From positions 49,867-113,866 of the forward strand of contig NZ_JAGQBX010000002.1 of the NCBI RefSeq assembly GCF_024345855.1: 64,000 nt of DNA. Reading direction: 5' to 3'. The notes below the pieces were generated by a model, which saw only the letters and a list, made by a program, of their open reading frames with translations, searched no databases and was not told the DNA's origin. Source of the stretch: Synechococcus sp. GreenBA-s (GTDB lineage: Bacteria > Cyanobacteriota > Cyanobacteriia > PCC-6307 > Cyanobiaceae). Both the position numbers and the translations under genes were made by a program. Below, in pieces: positions 15,278 to 24,450 of this stretch (position 1 is the stretch's first letter; each line of letters begins with the position of its first letter).

Positions 15278-16944
15278 GCCGTCACCTCCCGCAGGGCCTG
15301 CTCGTAGCGCTCCTGGTGCTCCACCAGCGGCTCACCGCTGCCGTAGCCGTAGGGCCCCCGCAGCACCGTGGGGATGTGCTCCTCGAAGTTCTCGGCCGGC
15401 GGCGGCGAGGGCAGCAGCCACTCCAGGCCGATGGCGTTCCAGGGGTTGGCCGGTGCCTTGGCGCCCCGCACCAGGGAACTCACCAGATTGAGCAGGAAGG
15501 GAATGATCGAGACGCCCAGGATGAAGGCCCCCAGGCTGGCCAGCACATTCCAGAAGGCGAATTCCGGGTCGTAGCTCGAGACGCGCCGGGGCATGCCCAT
15601 CAGCCCCAGGGGGTGCATCGGCAGGAAGTTGAGGTTGGTGCCGATGAAGGTGAGCACGAAGTGCAGCTTGCCCAGGCCCTCATAGAGCATGCGGCCGGTG
15701 AACTTGCCGAACCAGTGGTAGATGGCGGCATACACCCCCATGGTGGCGGCGCCGTAGATCACATAGTGGAAGTGACCCACCACGAAATAGGTGTTGTTCA
15801 CATGGATATCAATCGGCACCGTGGCGAGCATGATGCCGGTGATGCCGGCGAACACGAAGTTCACGATCCCCCCCAGGGCGAACAGCATCGCGGAGGTGAG
15901 CCGGATCTTGCCGCGCCAGATGGTGGCCACCCAGGCGAACACCTTGATGCCCGTGGGCACGGCGATCAGCATGGTGGTGACCATGAACAGATCGCGCATC
16001 CACTGGGCCACGCCGCTGGGGAACATGTGGTGCACCCACACGATCAGGCTGAGCCCCACGATCACCAGCGAGGCCATGGCCACAAAGCTGTAGCCAAACA
16101 GCGGTTTGCGTGAATACACCGGCAGCAGCTCGGAGAACACCCCGAAGATCGGCAGGATGATCACATACACCGCCGGGTGGGAATAGAACCAGAAGAAGTG
16201 CTGATAGAGCACCGGATCCCCGCCCCCCTCGGGCCGGTAGAAGGAGGTGCCCGCCACCAGATCCAGCAGCAGCATCACGGCCCCACCGGTGAGCACAGGC
16301 AGGCCCACCAGCTGGATCAGCTGGGCCGAGAGGGCCGTCCAGCAGAAGATCGGCATGCGGAACAGGCCCATCCCCGGCGCCCGCATCCGCAGGATCGTGG
16401 TGACCACATTCAGGGCCCCGAGAATCGACGAGACGCCCGAGAGGGCCACCGCCAGGATCCACAGGGCCTGGCCGTTGAGCAGGATCCCGAGCGGGTTCTG
16501 CAGGCTCACCGGCGGATAGGACCACCAGCCCGCGGCCGCAGGCCCACCCGGCACCAGGAAGCTGGCCATCAGGATCAGCCCGAACACCGGCACCATCCAG
16601 AAGGCGACGGCATTGAGCCTGGGGAAGGCCATGTCCGGCGCTCCGATCATCAGCGGCACCAGCAGGTTGTTGAGGCCGTTGAGCACCGGAAAGATGAACA
16701 GGAACAGCATGATCGTTCCGTGCATCGTGTAGAGGGCGTTGTAGACCGTGCGGTCCACCAGATCGGCCTCGGGGGTGATCAGTTCACCGCGGATCACCAT
16801 CGCCAGAAAGCCCCCCACCAGCAGGAACAGCAGGGCCGTGGCGATGTACTGGATGCCGATCACCTTGGCGTCGGTGCTCCAGCCCAGATAGCGCAGCCAG
16901 GAGCCGGAGGCTGGCGGTGCGGCGGTGGCAGCGGTGGAGACCAT
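15274..16944 (-). CDS. ctaD: Terminal oxidase subunit I, A2-type (ARTO)
   Basis: This 556-residue heme-copper oxidase subunit I has about 12 membrane helices. YSHPAVYVIILP carries a CuB histidine and the Tyr crosslink; the YSHP form replaces the GHPE glutamate of A1 oxidases and marks an A2-type proton path. HHMFPSG holds the other CuB histidines and VGHFHYVIYG the heme ligands. An early HGTIMLFLF also fits a heme ligand. It sits between ctaC and ctaE in an operon. The complex reduces oxygen to water; in cyanobacteria this type is thought to use quinol rather than cytochrome c. Confidence 0.93.
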   Translation of the reverse strand: MVSTAATAAPPASGSWLRYLGWSTDAKVIGIQYIATALLFLLVGGFLAMVIRGELITPEADLVDRTVYNALYTMHGTIMLFLFIFPVLNGLNNLLVPLMIGAPDMAFPRLNAVAFWMVPVFGLILMASFLVPGGPAAAGWWSYPPVSLQNPLGILLNGQALWILAVALSGVSSILGALNVVTTILRMRAPGMGLFRMPIFCWTALSAQLIQLVGLPVLTGGAVMLLLDLVAGTSFYRPEGGGDPVLYQHFFWFYSHPAVYVIILPIFGVFSELLPVYSRKPLFGYSFVAMASLVIVGLSLIVWVHHMFPSGVAQWMRDLFMVTTMLIAVPTGIKVFAWVATIWRGKIRLTSAMLFALGGIVNFVFAGITGIMLATVPIDIHVNNTYFVVGHFHYVIYGAATMGVYAAIYHWFGKFTGRMLYEGLGKLHFVLTFIGTNLNFLPMHPLGLMGMPRRVSSYDPEFAFWNVLASLGAFILGVSIIPFLLNLVSSLVRGAKAPANPWNAIGLEWLLPSPPPAENFEEHIPTVLRGPYGYGSGEPLVEHQERYEQALREVTA

Positions 16945-16948
16945 CGGC

Positions 16949-18031
16949 TCAGGCGTCGTGGGGGAGGGCAGCGGATCCAGGCACGTTCACCAGCGGCGGC
17001 GGCGCCGGCACCACGGTGGCCCAGCCGTTGGCGGGACGCTGCTGGCGCCGGCTGTAGTCGTCGGCGGCGGGGCTGAGGCCGGGCTGCAGGGGTTGCTGGA
17101 CCGCCAGCTCCAGCCAGTGGGCAAAGGCAGCCGGACTCTCCACCACCACATCGGCCTGGTTGGCGGCGAACCAGGTGCCGCTGAACTGGGAATCCCGCAG
17201 CCGGTAGCGGCCACTGCGGGTGGGGGTGAGGCGGAAGTTGATGGCCTGGCCGGGCACCACGTCCTGCTTGAGGCGGAAGGCGGGCACGTAGAAGCCATGC
17301 AGCACGTCCTCCGAGAGCAGGCGGAAGCTCACCGGCCGGTTCACGGGCAGGTGCAGCTCCGTGGAGGAGACGGTGGTCGGCACTGCATGGGCGGCGGCCG
17401 CTTCGCCGGATCCGGCACCGCCGGAAGCCCCAGGCCTCCCGGCGAGGTCGCCATGGGGCTGGGCGTCGCCCTCGCCGAGGGGATAGCGAAACTCCCACGA
17501 CCACTGGCGCGCGATCACCTCCACCTGCAGCTCGGAGACCGCCGCGCCAGAGGTCGCCGACGCCGACGTCACCGGTCCAGATCCCTCAGCGCCGGGAGCC
17601 ACCGCACCGGTGGGCGCGGCGCCGCCATGCACGTGCTCCATCGGGCCCAGCACCCCCAGCACCCGGTTCACCCGGATCGCATTGGCGGCGATCAGCAGCA
17701 CCAGCACCAGCGGGATCACGGTCCAGACGATCTCCAGGCGGGTGTTGCCCTCGATCGGCTCGGCGTCGCTCTCGTCGTATTTCCTGGCGCGGTGGAACAG
17801 CAGGCTCCAGGCCAGCACCGTCATCACCCCCAGGAAGATGAAGGTGCCCAGGCCCGTCTCGAAGCCGAACAGGCCATCCACCAGGGGGGCGGCGCTGGAG
17901 GCCTGCACCGGCAGCCAGCGCTGGGACTGCTGCGCCATCCAGTGGCTCACCAGCACGATCAGGCCGGTCCACAGGCCCACGGCCGCGATGGCGAGCCGGT
18001 TGGGCGGCTTGGCGGGGGAGGTGGCGGTCAT
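16949..18031 (-). CDS. ctaC: Terminal oxidase subunit II lacking the CuA site (ARTO)
   Basis: This 360-residue subunit II has two N-terminal membrane helices (about 15-35 and 60-85) and a periplasmic cupredoxin domain with DVLHGFYVPAFRLKQDVVPG. At the place where CuA enzymes have two cysteines, a histidine and a methionine (CxELCGxxHxxM), it reads DSQFSGTWFAANQADVVV, so CuA cannot form. A low-complexity Ala/Gly/Ser insert lies near 195-250. CuA loss is characteristic of the alternative respiratory terminal oxidase, likely a quinol oxidase. Its ATG overlaps the stop of the preceding DUF2231 gene. Confidence 0.9.
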   Translation of the reverse strand: MTATSPAKPPNRLAIAAVGLWTGLIVLVSHWMAQQSQRWLPVQASSAAPLVDGLFGFETGLGTFIFLGVMTVLAWSLLFHRARKYDESDAEPIEGNTRLEIVWTVIPLVLVLLIAANAIRVNRVLGVLGPMEHVHGGAAPTGAVAPGAEGSGPVTSASATSGAAVSELQVEVIARQWSWEFRYPLGEGDAQPHGDLAGRPGASGGAGSGEAAAAHAVPTTVSSTELHLPVNRPVSFRLLSEDVLHGFYVPAFRLKQDVVPGQAINFRLTPTRSGRYRLRDSQFSGTWFAANQADVVVESPAAFAHWLELAVQQPLQPGLSPAADDYSRRQQRPANGWATVVPAPPPLVNVPGSAALPHDA

Positions 18032-18606
18032 GGCAGGGCCGTGGTCAGGTCGGCGCCGGCCTGGAGCAGCTGGCCGGCGGCGATGTGCACGCCGAATTCG
18101 GCCGCCAGCTGGGCGCCGAGGGTGCCGTGCACGGCCAGCAGCAGCACCAGGGCAATGCCGGCCAGCAGGTAGCTCCACTGCACCTGGCGGCCCATGTCGC
18201 GGCGCCAGGCGAAGCGCTGGAAGCCGCGCCACACGGCCATCGCCGTGAGCAGCAGCAGCAGCGCCACCCCGCCCACGCCGTGCCAGAGCATGGTGTCCAG
18301 GCTCCCCAGGCCGAAGGCGCTGGTGACGCCGGGCAGGGGCTCCGCCAGCAGCATCTCGTAGAGCCCTGCCGCCACGGTGAAGAAGGCGGTGACCACCCCC
18401 GCCAGCAGGTTGTACCAGCCCACGTCGTGCAGGGCGGAGCGGGTCACCGGCAGGGCCAGAAAGCGGAACAGGCGCCGCTCGATCGGATAGAGGGCCCCGG
18501 CGATGTCGAAGGCGATGCCGATCACCACCAGCCCCACGGTGAGGTGCACCAGGTTGGGGTGGATCGGCAGGGGGTAGGGGAGGCCGTTGGGGCCGTAGGC
18601 GTTCAT
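18028..18606 (-). CDS. DUF2231 membrane protein
   Basis: This 192-residue protein has four membrane helices. The N-terminal LPIHPNLVHLTVGLVVIGIAFD is the DUF2231 pattern with conserved membrane histidines, and MLWHGVGGVALLLLL and AVHGTLGAQLA supply others; histidines in such positions often ligate heme. It overlaps both the upstream DUF2231 gene (TGATG) and ctaC (ATGA), so it is coupled to the oxidase operon. A role in electron transfer or assembly of the oxidase is plausible but not shown. Confidence 0.78.
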   Translation of the reverse strand: MNAYGPNGLPYPLPIHPNLVHLTVGLVVIGIAFDIAGALYPIERRLFRFLALPVTRSALHDVGWYNLLAGVVTAFFTVAAGLYEMLLAEPLPGVTSAFGLGSLDTMLWHGVGGVALLLLLTAMAVWRGFQRFAWRRDMGRQVQWSYLLAGIALVLLLAVHGTLGAQLAAEFGVHIAAGQLLQAGADLTTALP

Positions 18607-19103
18607 CAGATCAACCCCTCCCGCATCGCCGCCACCACCTTCACGGTGTGCAGGCCATAGGTCCAGATCAGCTGGTCGCCGAGCACCACCTGCACACCGA
18701 TCAGCAGGCTCAGCAGGGCGCCGGCGCCGAGGAAGGGCCAGGGCAGGGTCTGGCTGTCCTGGTTGCGCAGCACGTAGCGCCAGCCGGTGAGCACCGAGAG
18801 GATGCCGGCCAGGGCCCAGCCGAGGGTGGTATGCAGATCGAGGATGCGGCGGGCGCCGCCGTAGGGGGCCGCCAGACCCGCCTCCACCTGGCCCAGGATC
18901 ACCGCCACGAAGATCGCCGCGGTGGCGAACAGCAGATTCCAGAAGCTCACTTCCAGCAGGGCCGGCTTGCGGGCCAGCACCCCCACCAGATCGAACACGA
19001 AGGCGATCAGCGCCATGGCGATCACGAAGTGCACCACGATCGGATGGAGGGTGTCCATCCAGGGCAGGTTGTGGTCGTTGAGGGCCGGCAGCAGCTCGAG
19101 CAT
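18606..19103 (-). CDS. DUF2231 membrane protein, first gene of oxidase operon
   Basis: This 165-residue paralogue of the next gene has MDTLHPIVVHFVIAMALIAFVFD near the N-terminus, three further helices, and histidines in DLHTTLGWALAG and LHTVKVV. It is the first gene of the minus-strand operon ending with the GMC flavoprotein. Its start lies 68 bases from the divergent hydrolase frame, so the promoter should sit in that short interval. Function is unknown; conserved histidines suggest a b-type heme protein. Confidence 0.78.
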   Translation of the reverse strand: MLELLPALNDHNLPWMDTLHPIVVHFVIAMALIAFVFDLVGVLARKPALLEVSFWNLLFATAAIFVAVILGQVEAGLAAPYGGARRILDLHTTLGWALAGILSVLTGWRYVLRNQDSQTLPWPFLGAGALLSLLIGVQVVLGDQLIWTYGLHTVKVVAAMREGLI

Positions 19104-19170
19104 GGAGCGGAAGGGTGCCCGGTCTTAACCTCAGGATGGCCAGGGGCAGCGGGCACGGTCCAGCACTGTC

Positions 19171-20847
19171 ATGGTTTGCCATGGGGGCCGGCCTGGGTGC
19201 CCATCGCGGCCCCGGCTGACCGGGGGAGGGTCTGCAGAGGCGGCCAAAGACTGGTTGACTGAGCGCTGCGCCCGCCGCCCGTCCGCCTTGGTCCGCCCGC
19301 CCGTCCGCCTTCGCCCCGCCAGCCGCCTGCGGGGGGCCCTTCTGGCCGCCGCCGCCCTGGCCGGCAGCACCGCCCTGGCCGCCCCGGCGCGGGCGATTGA
19401 GGTGGTGCAGCTGCAGCTGCCCCTCCTGCAGACAAGCTTCACCGTCAAGACGGCGGAGCTGCGCGATCCCGCCCGGCTGATCCGCGGCAGCAGCGATCTG
19501 GCCGAGCTGGATCGGGCCACCAACGGGTCCATCGGCCGAGAGCTGGCCCGGGTGTTCAGCACACCGCTGCCGCTCAATGTGCGCTCCTTCGCCAACCAGG
19601 CCGTGGGCTCACCGCTGCTCGATCAGGCCCTGCTGCTGGTGTCGGCCCTGGGAGAGGTGGATGGGGTGCCCGACACGATCGACAGCAAGGACCTGGCCGC
19701 GAGCCTCAACCGCACCGCCGCGAGCGGCCCCGTCACCGTGGTGGACCTGCTGCAGGCCCTGCCAGGCCGCACGGTGACGGTGGACCTGAAGAAATTCTTC
19801 GTCGGCCTGGAGCGGCTGCAGCGCCAGCAGAGTGAAGGCCTGCGCCTGGCGGCAGCCCCCCCCGCGGCGGTCTCGCCAGCCCTGGCGGCCCCAGGGCCCC
19901 TGGCGATCCAGCGCACGGAGCAGACCATCCGCGTGCGCCACCGGCCCGAGGCCCTGGCGGTTGTGGTGATCGCCCCCAAGACCGGCGGCAACGGCCGGCT
20001 GGCGGTGATCTCCCACGGGCTCTGGGATTCTCCCGAGGGCTTCGAGGGCTGGGCCAAGCACCTGGCCAGCCACGGCACCACGGTGGTGCTGCCCCGTCAC
20101 CCGGGCAGCGACAGCAGCCAGCAGCAGGCGATGCTCGCCGGCAAGGTGCCGCCCCCCAGCCCCGACGACCTCAAGCTGCGGCCCCTGGACGTGTCGGCGC
20201 TGATCGATGCCGCGGCCAGCGGCGCCCTGACGCTGCCGGCGCCGGTGCGCACCGATGCGGTGGTGGCCCTGGGCCAGTCGTGGGGGGCGACCACGGTGCT
20301 GCAGCTGGCCGGGCTCCGGCCCAGCGCCGACCGCATGCAGGGCCGCTGCGCCGACCTGCGCGATCCCGATCGCAACATCAGCTGGGTGCTGCAGTGCAGC
20401 TTCAAGGCCACCGCTGACCAGGCGGGCCTGGCCGATCCGCGCGTCAAGGCCGTGGTGGCGGTGAGCCCGCCGACCTCGCTGCTGTTCGACACCGGCTCCT
20501 CCCAGGCGATGACCGCCCGGGCGCTGCTGGTGAGCGGCAGCCGCGACTGGGTGGTGCCCTCGGGCCCTGAGGCGATCGCCCCGATGGCGGCGCAGGCCCG
20601 CGGCATCGGCGGGGGCCATCGCCTGGTGCTGGCCAAGGGCGGCGACCACTTCAACCTGCGCTCGCCCCTGGAGGAGGGGGGCGGTCCGCTGCGGGGCCTG
20701 ATCCTGGCCTGGGTCAACGGGGCCTTCCAGGCGGGAGCTGCCGCCGCGCCCGGTCCCACGGCACCCGCCCTGCTGCCCGCCGACGGCTGGGGTGATGCCG
20801 AGATCCCGCTGGTGGATGTCACGCCAGCCCTGCAGAAGGGCGGCTGA
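19171..20847 (+). CDS. Secreted alpha/beta hydrolase with DUF1400 domain
   Basis: A typical signal peptide (RLRGALLAAAALAGSTALAAPARA) is followed by a DUF1400 helical domain (about 75-215 of the longest frame). A dienelactone/PAF-acetylhydrolase-like domain comes next, with VISHGLWDSPEGF, nucleophile elbow GQSWGAT and a candidate histidine in GGDHFNLRSP. The 558-residue frame starts at the ATG 19171, but the signal peptide lies 50 residues in. The in-frame TTG at 19288 is therefore a credible true start. The product is probably a periplasmic or lipid-active esterase; the substrate is unknown. Confidence 0.8.
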   Translation: MVCHGGRPGCPSRPRLTGGGSAEAAKDWLTERCARRPSALVRPPVRLRPASRLRGALLAAAALAGSTALAAPARAIEVVQLQLPLLQTSFTVKTAELRDPARLIRGSSDLAELDRATNGSIGRELARVFSTPLPLNVRSFANQAVGSPLLDQALLLVSALGEVDGVPDTIDSKDLAASLNRTAASGPVTVVDLLQALPGRTVTVDLKKFFVGLERLQRQQSEGLRLAAAPPAAVSPALAAPGPLAIQRTEQTIRVRHRPEALAVVVIAPKTGGNGRLAVISHGLWDSPEGFEGWAKHLASHGTTVVLPRHPGSDSSQQQAMLAGKVPPPSPDDLKLRPLDVSALIDAAASGALTLPAPVRTDAVVALGQSWGATTVLQLAGLRPSADRMQGRCADLRDPDRNISWVLQCSFKATADQAGLADPRVKAVVAVSPPTSLLFDTGSSQAMTARALLVSGSRDWVVPSGPEAIAPMAAQARGIGGGHRLVLAKGGDHFNLRSPLEEGGGPLRGLILAWVNGAFQAGAAAAPGPTAPALLPADGWGDAEIPLVDVTPALQKGG

Positions 20848-20880
20848 AACCGCGGGCGGGGAGCCGGCCTGGCGCTGGCC

Positions 20881-22107
20881 TCAGGGGCTGATCCTGCTGA
20901 TCGGCAGGGGCTCGGAGCCGCCCGCGGCCTCCAGCTGCTGCAGGCGCCGCCCCAGCAGCAGCAGGCCCAGCACCGTGGTGACGGTGACCATCAGCACCAG
21001 GGCCGAAAACTGCACCGCCGTGATCACGCCGGCGGCCAGGGCGCTAGTGGCGAACACCAGGCCCGGCAGGCCGCGGGGGATTAGGCCGTAGACCACCACC
21101 TGGGGGTCGACGCCCGCCGCCCGGTCGCCGGCGCGGATCCCCAGCCCGCAGACGGCCTTGCAGAGCAGCGCCAGGATCGTGAGCGCCGCCGCCAGACCCC
21201 AGGCCGCCGGATTCAGCAGGGTGGCCGCCGGGACGCGCATGCCCACGCTGAGGAAATAGAGGGGAAGGAACACCTCCGAGAGCAGGGTGAGGTGGCCGCG
21301 CAGCCGCTTCTCCTCGGGGCTGTCAGGCCCCTGCGGCATCAGCCGGCCCAGCAGAACACCAGCCCAGAGGGCGCCCAGCAGGCTGGTGAGGCCGCTGGCC
21401 TCGCCCACCCAGGCACAGCTGATCAACAGCAACAGGATCGTGAGCAGATCCGGCTGGCAGGGGCCGCGCCGGCTCCGCCAGCGCTCCACACCCCAGAAGC
21501 TCAGGGCCGCCAGACCCAGCCCCAGCAGCAGCCCGGACAGGCCCGGCGACTGCAGAGCCGCCTGCCCCGCGGCCTTGGCCGGCGGCGAGGCCTGGGCCAG
21601 GGCCAGCGACAGCAGACCGATCGCGGGCAGGTCATCGAGCACCGACACACCCACCAGCAAGCGACCCGATGGGGTGCCCAGGGCCTGGCGCTGGGCCAGC
21701 AGCCGCAGGGTGACGCCGGTGCCCGTGGCACTCAGCACCGCCAGGAAGAGCAGCGTGGTGGACGGCGCGAGCTGGAAGCCGGCCTGGAGGGGGACCCAGG
21801 CCAGCAGAGGGGTGAGGGCACTGAGGGCCACGGTGCGCAGCACGGTCCCCGGGCGCGAGCGGAGCAGATCGCCGCGCACCTCCAGGCCCACCTGAAAGAA
21901 CAGGGTGAGCACCCCGAGCTCGGTGAGACCCGCCAGCGGCCGGATCGCGGCGTAGGGCAGCAGCGTGTTGCCGAGCACGAAGCCCACCACCAGCTCCAGC
22001 ACGATCGCCGGAACGGCCCAGCGCTCCAGCCGGCTGGCCGTGAGCCGGGCCAGCAGGATCCCCACCAGCAAGAGCAGCAGGGTGGTGAGCAGCGAGGAGG
22101 AGACCAC
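20881..22107 (-). CDS. Cation:proton antiporter (CPA2/NapA-like), copy A
   Basis: This 408-residue protein has about 12 membrane helices. The VSVLDDLPAIGLLSLAL segment holds the paired aspartates of the CPA2 ion site, and LFFQVGLEVRG and YFLSVGMRV are other family blocks. It exchanges Na+ or K+ for protons. The gene lies 65 bases downstream of a 52-residue microprotein gene on the same strand, an arrangement repeated at the second antiporter. Na+ extrusion would support Na+-dependent bicarbonate uptake by SbtA (inference). Confidence 0.87.
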   Translation of the reverse strand: MVSSSLLTTLLLLLVGILLARLTASRLERWAVPAIVLELVVGFVLGNTLLPYAAIRPLAGLTELGVLTLFFQVGLEVRGDLLRSRPGTVLRTVALSALTPLLAWVPLQAGFQLAPSTTLLFLAVLSATGTGVTLRLLAQRQALGTPSGRLLVGVSVLDDLPAIGLLSLALAQASPPAKAAGQAALQSPGLSGLLLGLGLAALSFWGVERWRSRRGPCQPDLLTILLLLISCAWVGEASGLTSLLGALWAGVLLGRLMPQGPDSPEEKRLRGHLTLLSEVFLPLYFLSVGMRVPAATLLNPAAWGLAAALTILALLCKAVCGLGIRAGDRAAGVDPQVVVYGLIPRGLPGLVFATSALAAGVITAVQFSALVLMVTVTTVLGLLLLGRRLQQLEAAGGSEPLPISRISP

Positions 22108-22172
22108 GGGCTAGGCAACGGGGCAGGGGACGGTGACGCACCCGTCGCCCAGCCCGTGAGCCTGACAGGAGT

Positions 22173-22331
22173 TCAGCGGCCGCGCGACTCCACGATCAGC
22201 CCCCGGTCCCGCAGCTCCTGCTGAAAGGCCCGTCCCAGCTGGGCTTCCGGCGTGTGACGCACCGTCTGGGCCAGCAGCAGGGCCGTGCGCAGGCCCAGCC
22301 AGCCGAGGGCCACCAGGAACAGCACCGTCAT
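22173..22331 (-). CDS. 52-residue membrane microprotein upstream of antiporter, copy A
   Basis: This small protein has one hydrophobic N-terminal helix (about 1-22) and a charged C-terminal segment EAQLGRAFQQELRDRGLI. It shares 18 identical consecutive residues in this segment with the protein at 25888-26046, and each is encoded just upstream of an antiporter. The ATG at 22331 is chosen because both paralogues then align end to end at 52 residues. Shared length, sequence and context support a real gene. An antiporter-associated or regulatory role is inferred. Confidence 0.7.
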   Translation of the reverse strand: MTVLFLVALGWLGLRTALLLAQTVRHTPEAQLGRAFQQELRDRGLIVESRGR

Positions 22332-22615
22332 GGGCAGGGGCCAGACATCGATTTCATTGTGGGCAGCCTGCCCAAGGCCTGGGGCGGCGCCGCTGGGACC
22401 GATCCCGATGGCGCTGGGTGAGCGGACTAGGGGAACCAGGCCCCAGACAACCACCGGAATTTGCTAAGCGGGCCATAGGAGTCGACCGGGCGATTCAGGC
22501 CAACGATCAGTTCGCCTGATCGCCCCGATTGGGACTGCTAGTCACTGCCCCGACCACCCCCCGATCCCGCCAGAAAGCCCGTAAGGTTTGCCGAAATCTT
22601 TTCAGACATCTCCCG

Positions 22616-23587
22616 ATGCCTGCGCCACAGAAGCTCCCTAGCGGCGGCTGCGACGCAATGACTCAGCACCTGCGCGCCATTGGCCGCATTCCCCTGCTGA
22701 CCCCCGACGAAGAAATCAGCCTGGCCCGATCGGTGCAGACCGGCCGGCGACTGCTGGAACTGGCTGAAGAGATGAAGCTGCGGGCCGGCGGCCTGGAACC
22801 GAGCCCTGAGGCCTGGGCCGTGGAGGCCGGCCTCACGGTGCGCCACCTCCAGCGCCAGCTGCGCCTGGCCGAGCGGGCCCAGCAGCGGATGGTCACCGCC
22901 AACCTGCGGCTGGTGGTGAGCGTGGCCCGCAAGTACACCTTCCGCCAGCTGGAACTGGAGGACCTGATCCAGGAGGGCACCCTGGGCCTGATCCGTGCGG
23001 TGGAGCGCTTCGATCCCAGCCGCGGCTACAAGCTGTCGACCTACGCCTACTGGTGGATCCGCGAGGGCATCACGCGGGCCCTCGCCGACAAGAGCCGCAC
23101 GATCCGGCTGCCGGTGCATGTGGGCGACGCCCTCAGCAAGCTGCGCAAGGCGCAGCAGAGCCTGTGGCAGGAGCTGGGGCGGGCCCCCAGCGTGGCTGAA
23201 CTGGCGGACGCCACCGGGCTCAAGCCCCTGGACATCCGCGAGACCCTGTTCCGCGCCCAGCAGCCGGTGAGCCTCGATGCGGGGCTGGCCGGTCAGGACG
23301 ACAGCAATCTGCTGGACCTGCAGGCCTGTGGTGCTCCCCTGCCCGACGATCGCCTCAGCCGCCAGCTGCTCAGCCACGATCTGGAGGAGCTGCTGATGCG
23401 GTTGCCCGACCGGGAGGCGGAACTGCTGCGCCTGCGCTACGGGATCAACCGCCCAGAACCGATGACCCTGAGTGCCGCCGCCCGCAGCATGGGCGTCACC
23501 CGCGACACGGCCCGCGGCATTGAGCGCCGCGCCGTGGCCGCCGTGAAGGATCTCTCCGAGCGGGTGATCGACTACCTGGAGGCGTGA
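22616..23587 (+). CDS. Group 2 sigma-70 family RNA polymerase sigma factor
   Basis: This 323-residue sigma factor has region 1.2 (DAMTQHLRAIGRIPLLTPDEE) and region 2 with RLVVSVARKYTFRQLELEDLIQEGTLGLIRAVERFDPSRGYKLSTYAYWW. Region 3 and a region 4 ending ARGIERRAVAAVKDLSERV complete it. No long region 1.1 is present, so it is a group 2 (SigB/SigC-like) alternative sigma factor. The ATG at 22616 begins at the conserved part; an upstream frame to 22529 looks non-coding. A decayed copy of its C-terminus exists at 28180-28328. Confidence 0.92.
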   Translation: MPAPQKLPSGGCDAMTQHLRAIGRIPLLTPDEEISLARSVQTGRRLLELAEEMKLRAGGLEPSPEAWAVEAGLTVRHLQRQLRLAERAQQRMVTANLRLVVSVARKYTFRQLELEDLIQEGTLGLIRAVERFDPSRGYKLSTYAYWWIREGITRALADKSRTIRLPVHVGDALSKLRKAQQSLWQELGRAPSVAELADATGLKPLDIRETLFRAQQPVSLDAGLAGQDDSNLLDLQACGAPLPDDRLSRQLLSHDLEELLMRLPDREAELLRLRYGINRPEPMTLSAAARSMGVTRDTARGIERRAVAAVKDLSERVIDYLEA

Positions 23588-23591
23588 ATCC

Positions 23592-24446
23592 TCAGGGGTT
23601 GCAATAGGGACAGTGGGCGGGATCGGCGGCCATGAGCCGATCCCGTCTGGGCAGAAGCTCACGGTGGCTGCAGGCCCCACAGCCGAATTCCTCCAGGTGC
23701 ACCATCTCGGTGGCCAGCCCGCAGGCCCGGCAGGGCAAGCCGGCATGGGTGGCCACCAGGCCCCAGCCCGGGGCCCCGCAGCCGGGGCAGACTGAACCCA
23801 GGCGCCGCACCAGAGCCACCCCCAGGCGGCGAATCGAGCGCATCCGGGTGGGATTGCGATGGGCCCGCATGTCGGTCTCCAGCCAGACCTGCCCCTCGCC
23901 ATCGAGCCTGCGGCAGGCAGCCAGGGCATCCTGCAGCGCAACAGGGTGCGTGAGATCTTTGAAGACAGGCCCCTCAGCCCGATCCAACGGACGCGCGATC
24001 ACGCCATGGGAGGGAAAGCCCACCTGCTGCAGCCAGGCTGAGGGATCCTGCTCCGGCCCGAGTTGCCTCTGGGAGTAGTTGGTGCGCCACTCCAGGCGTT
24101 GCTCCACCAGGGTGAGGGGGCGATCGAGATCCACGAACACCAGCAGTTCCTGCCCCACGGCCAGGAGCGGCACCGCGGGGTGGGGGCCAAAGCTGGCCTC
24201 GCTGGCCAGGCCCAGCCGCAGGCCGCTCTGCTCGAGGCCCATCAACGCCTTGCTTCGGCAGGTGCTGAGGGCATCGTCGAGGCGCTGCACCTCACCGCTG
24301 AAGGTCCCCAGGCTGTCGGTGTCGCAGGCGCACGTCTCCACGGTGACCCCCAGGCCCACCGCAAAGGGAAGGGCCAGGCCCCGCTGCTTGCCGTGCAGGG
24401 TGGTGAGGCAGAGCCGCTGCCCCGCATAGGGCGAAGCCAACGGCAC
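23592..24446 (-). CDS. DUF6671 zinc-ribbon-like protein, copy 1
   Basis: This 284-residue soluble protein has a GTG start. The C-terminal quarter has three CxxC pairs, in VCPGCGAPGW, PCRACGL and CGACSHRELLPRR, ending DPAHCPYCNP, which suggests zinc binding. The N-terminal domain contains conserved SFGPHPAVPLLAVGQELLVFVD. It is paralogous to the gene at 28333-29199 and has an almost identical C-terminus. It starts 4 bases after the antiporter B stop on the same strand and converges on the sigma gene. Function is unknown. Confidence 0.78.
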   Translation of the reverse strand: MPLASPYAGQRLCLTTLHGKQRGLALPFAVGLGVTVETCACDTDSLGTFSGEVQRLDDALSTCRSKALMGLEQSGLRLGLASEASFGPHPAVPLLAVGQELLVFVDLDRPLTLVEQRLEWRTNYSQRQLGPEQDPSAWLQQVGFPSHGVIARPLDRAEGPVFKDLTHPVALQDALAACRRLDGEGQVWLETDMRAHRNPTRMRSIRRLGVALVRRLGSVCPGCGAPGWGLVATHAGLPCRACGLATEMVHLEEFGCGACSHRELLPRRDRLMAADPAHCPYCNP

Positions 24447-24450
24447 GGAA

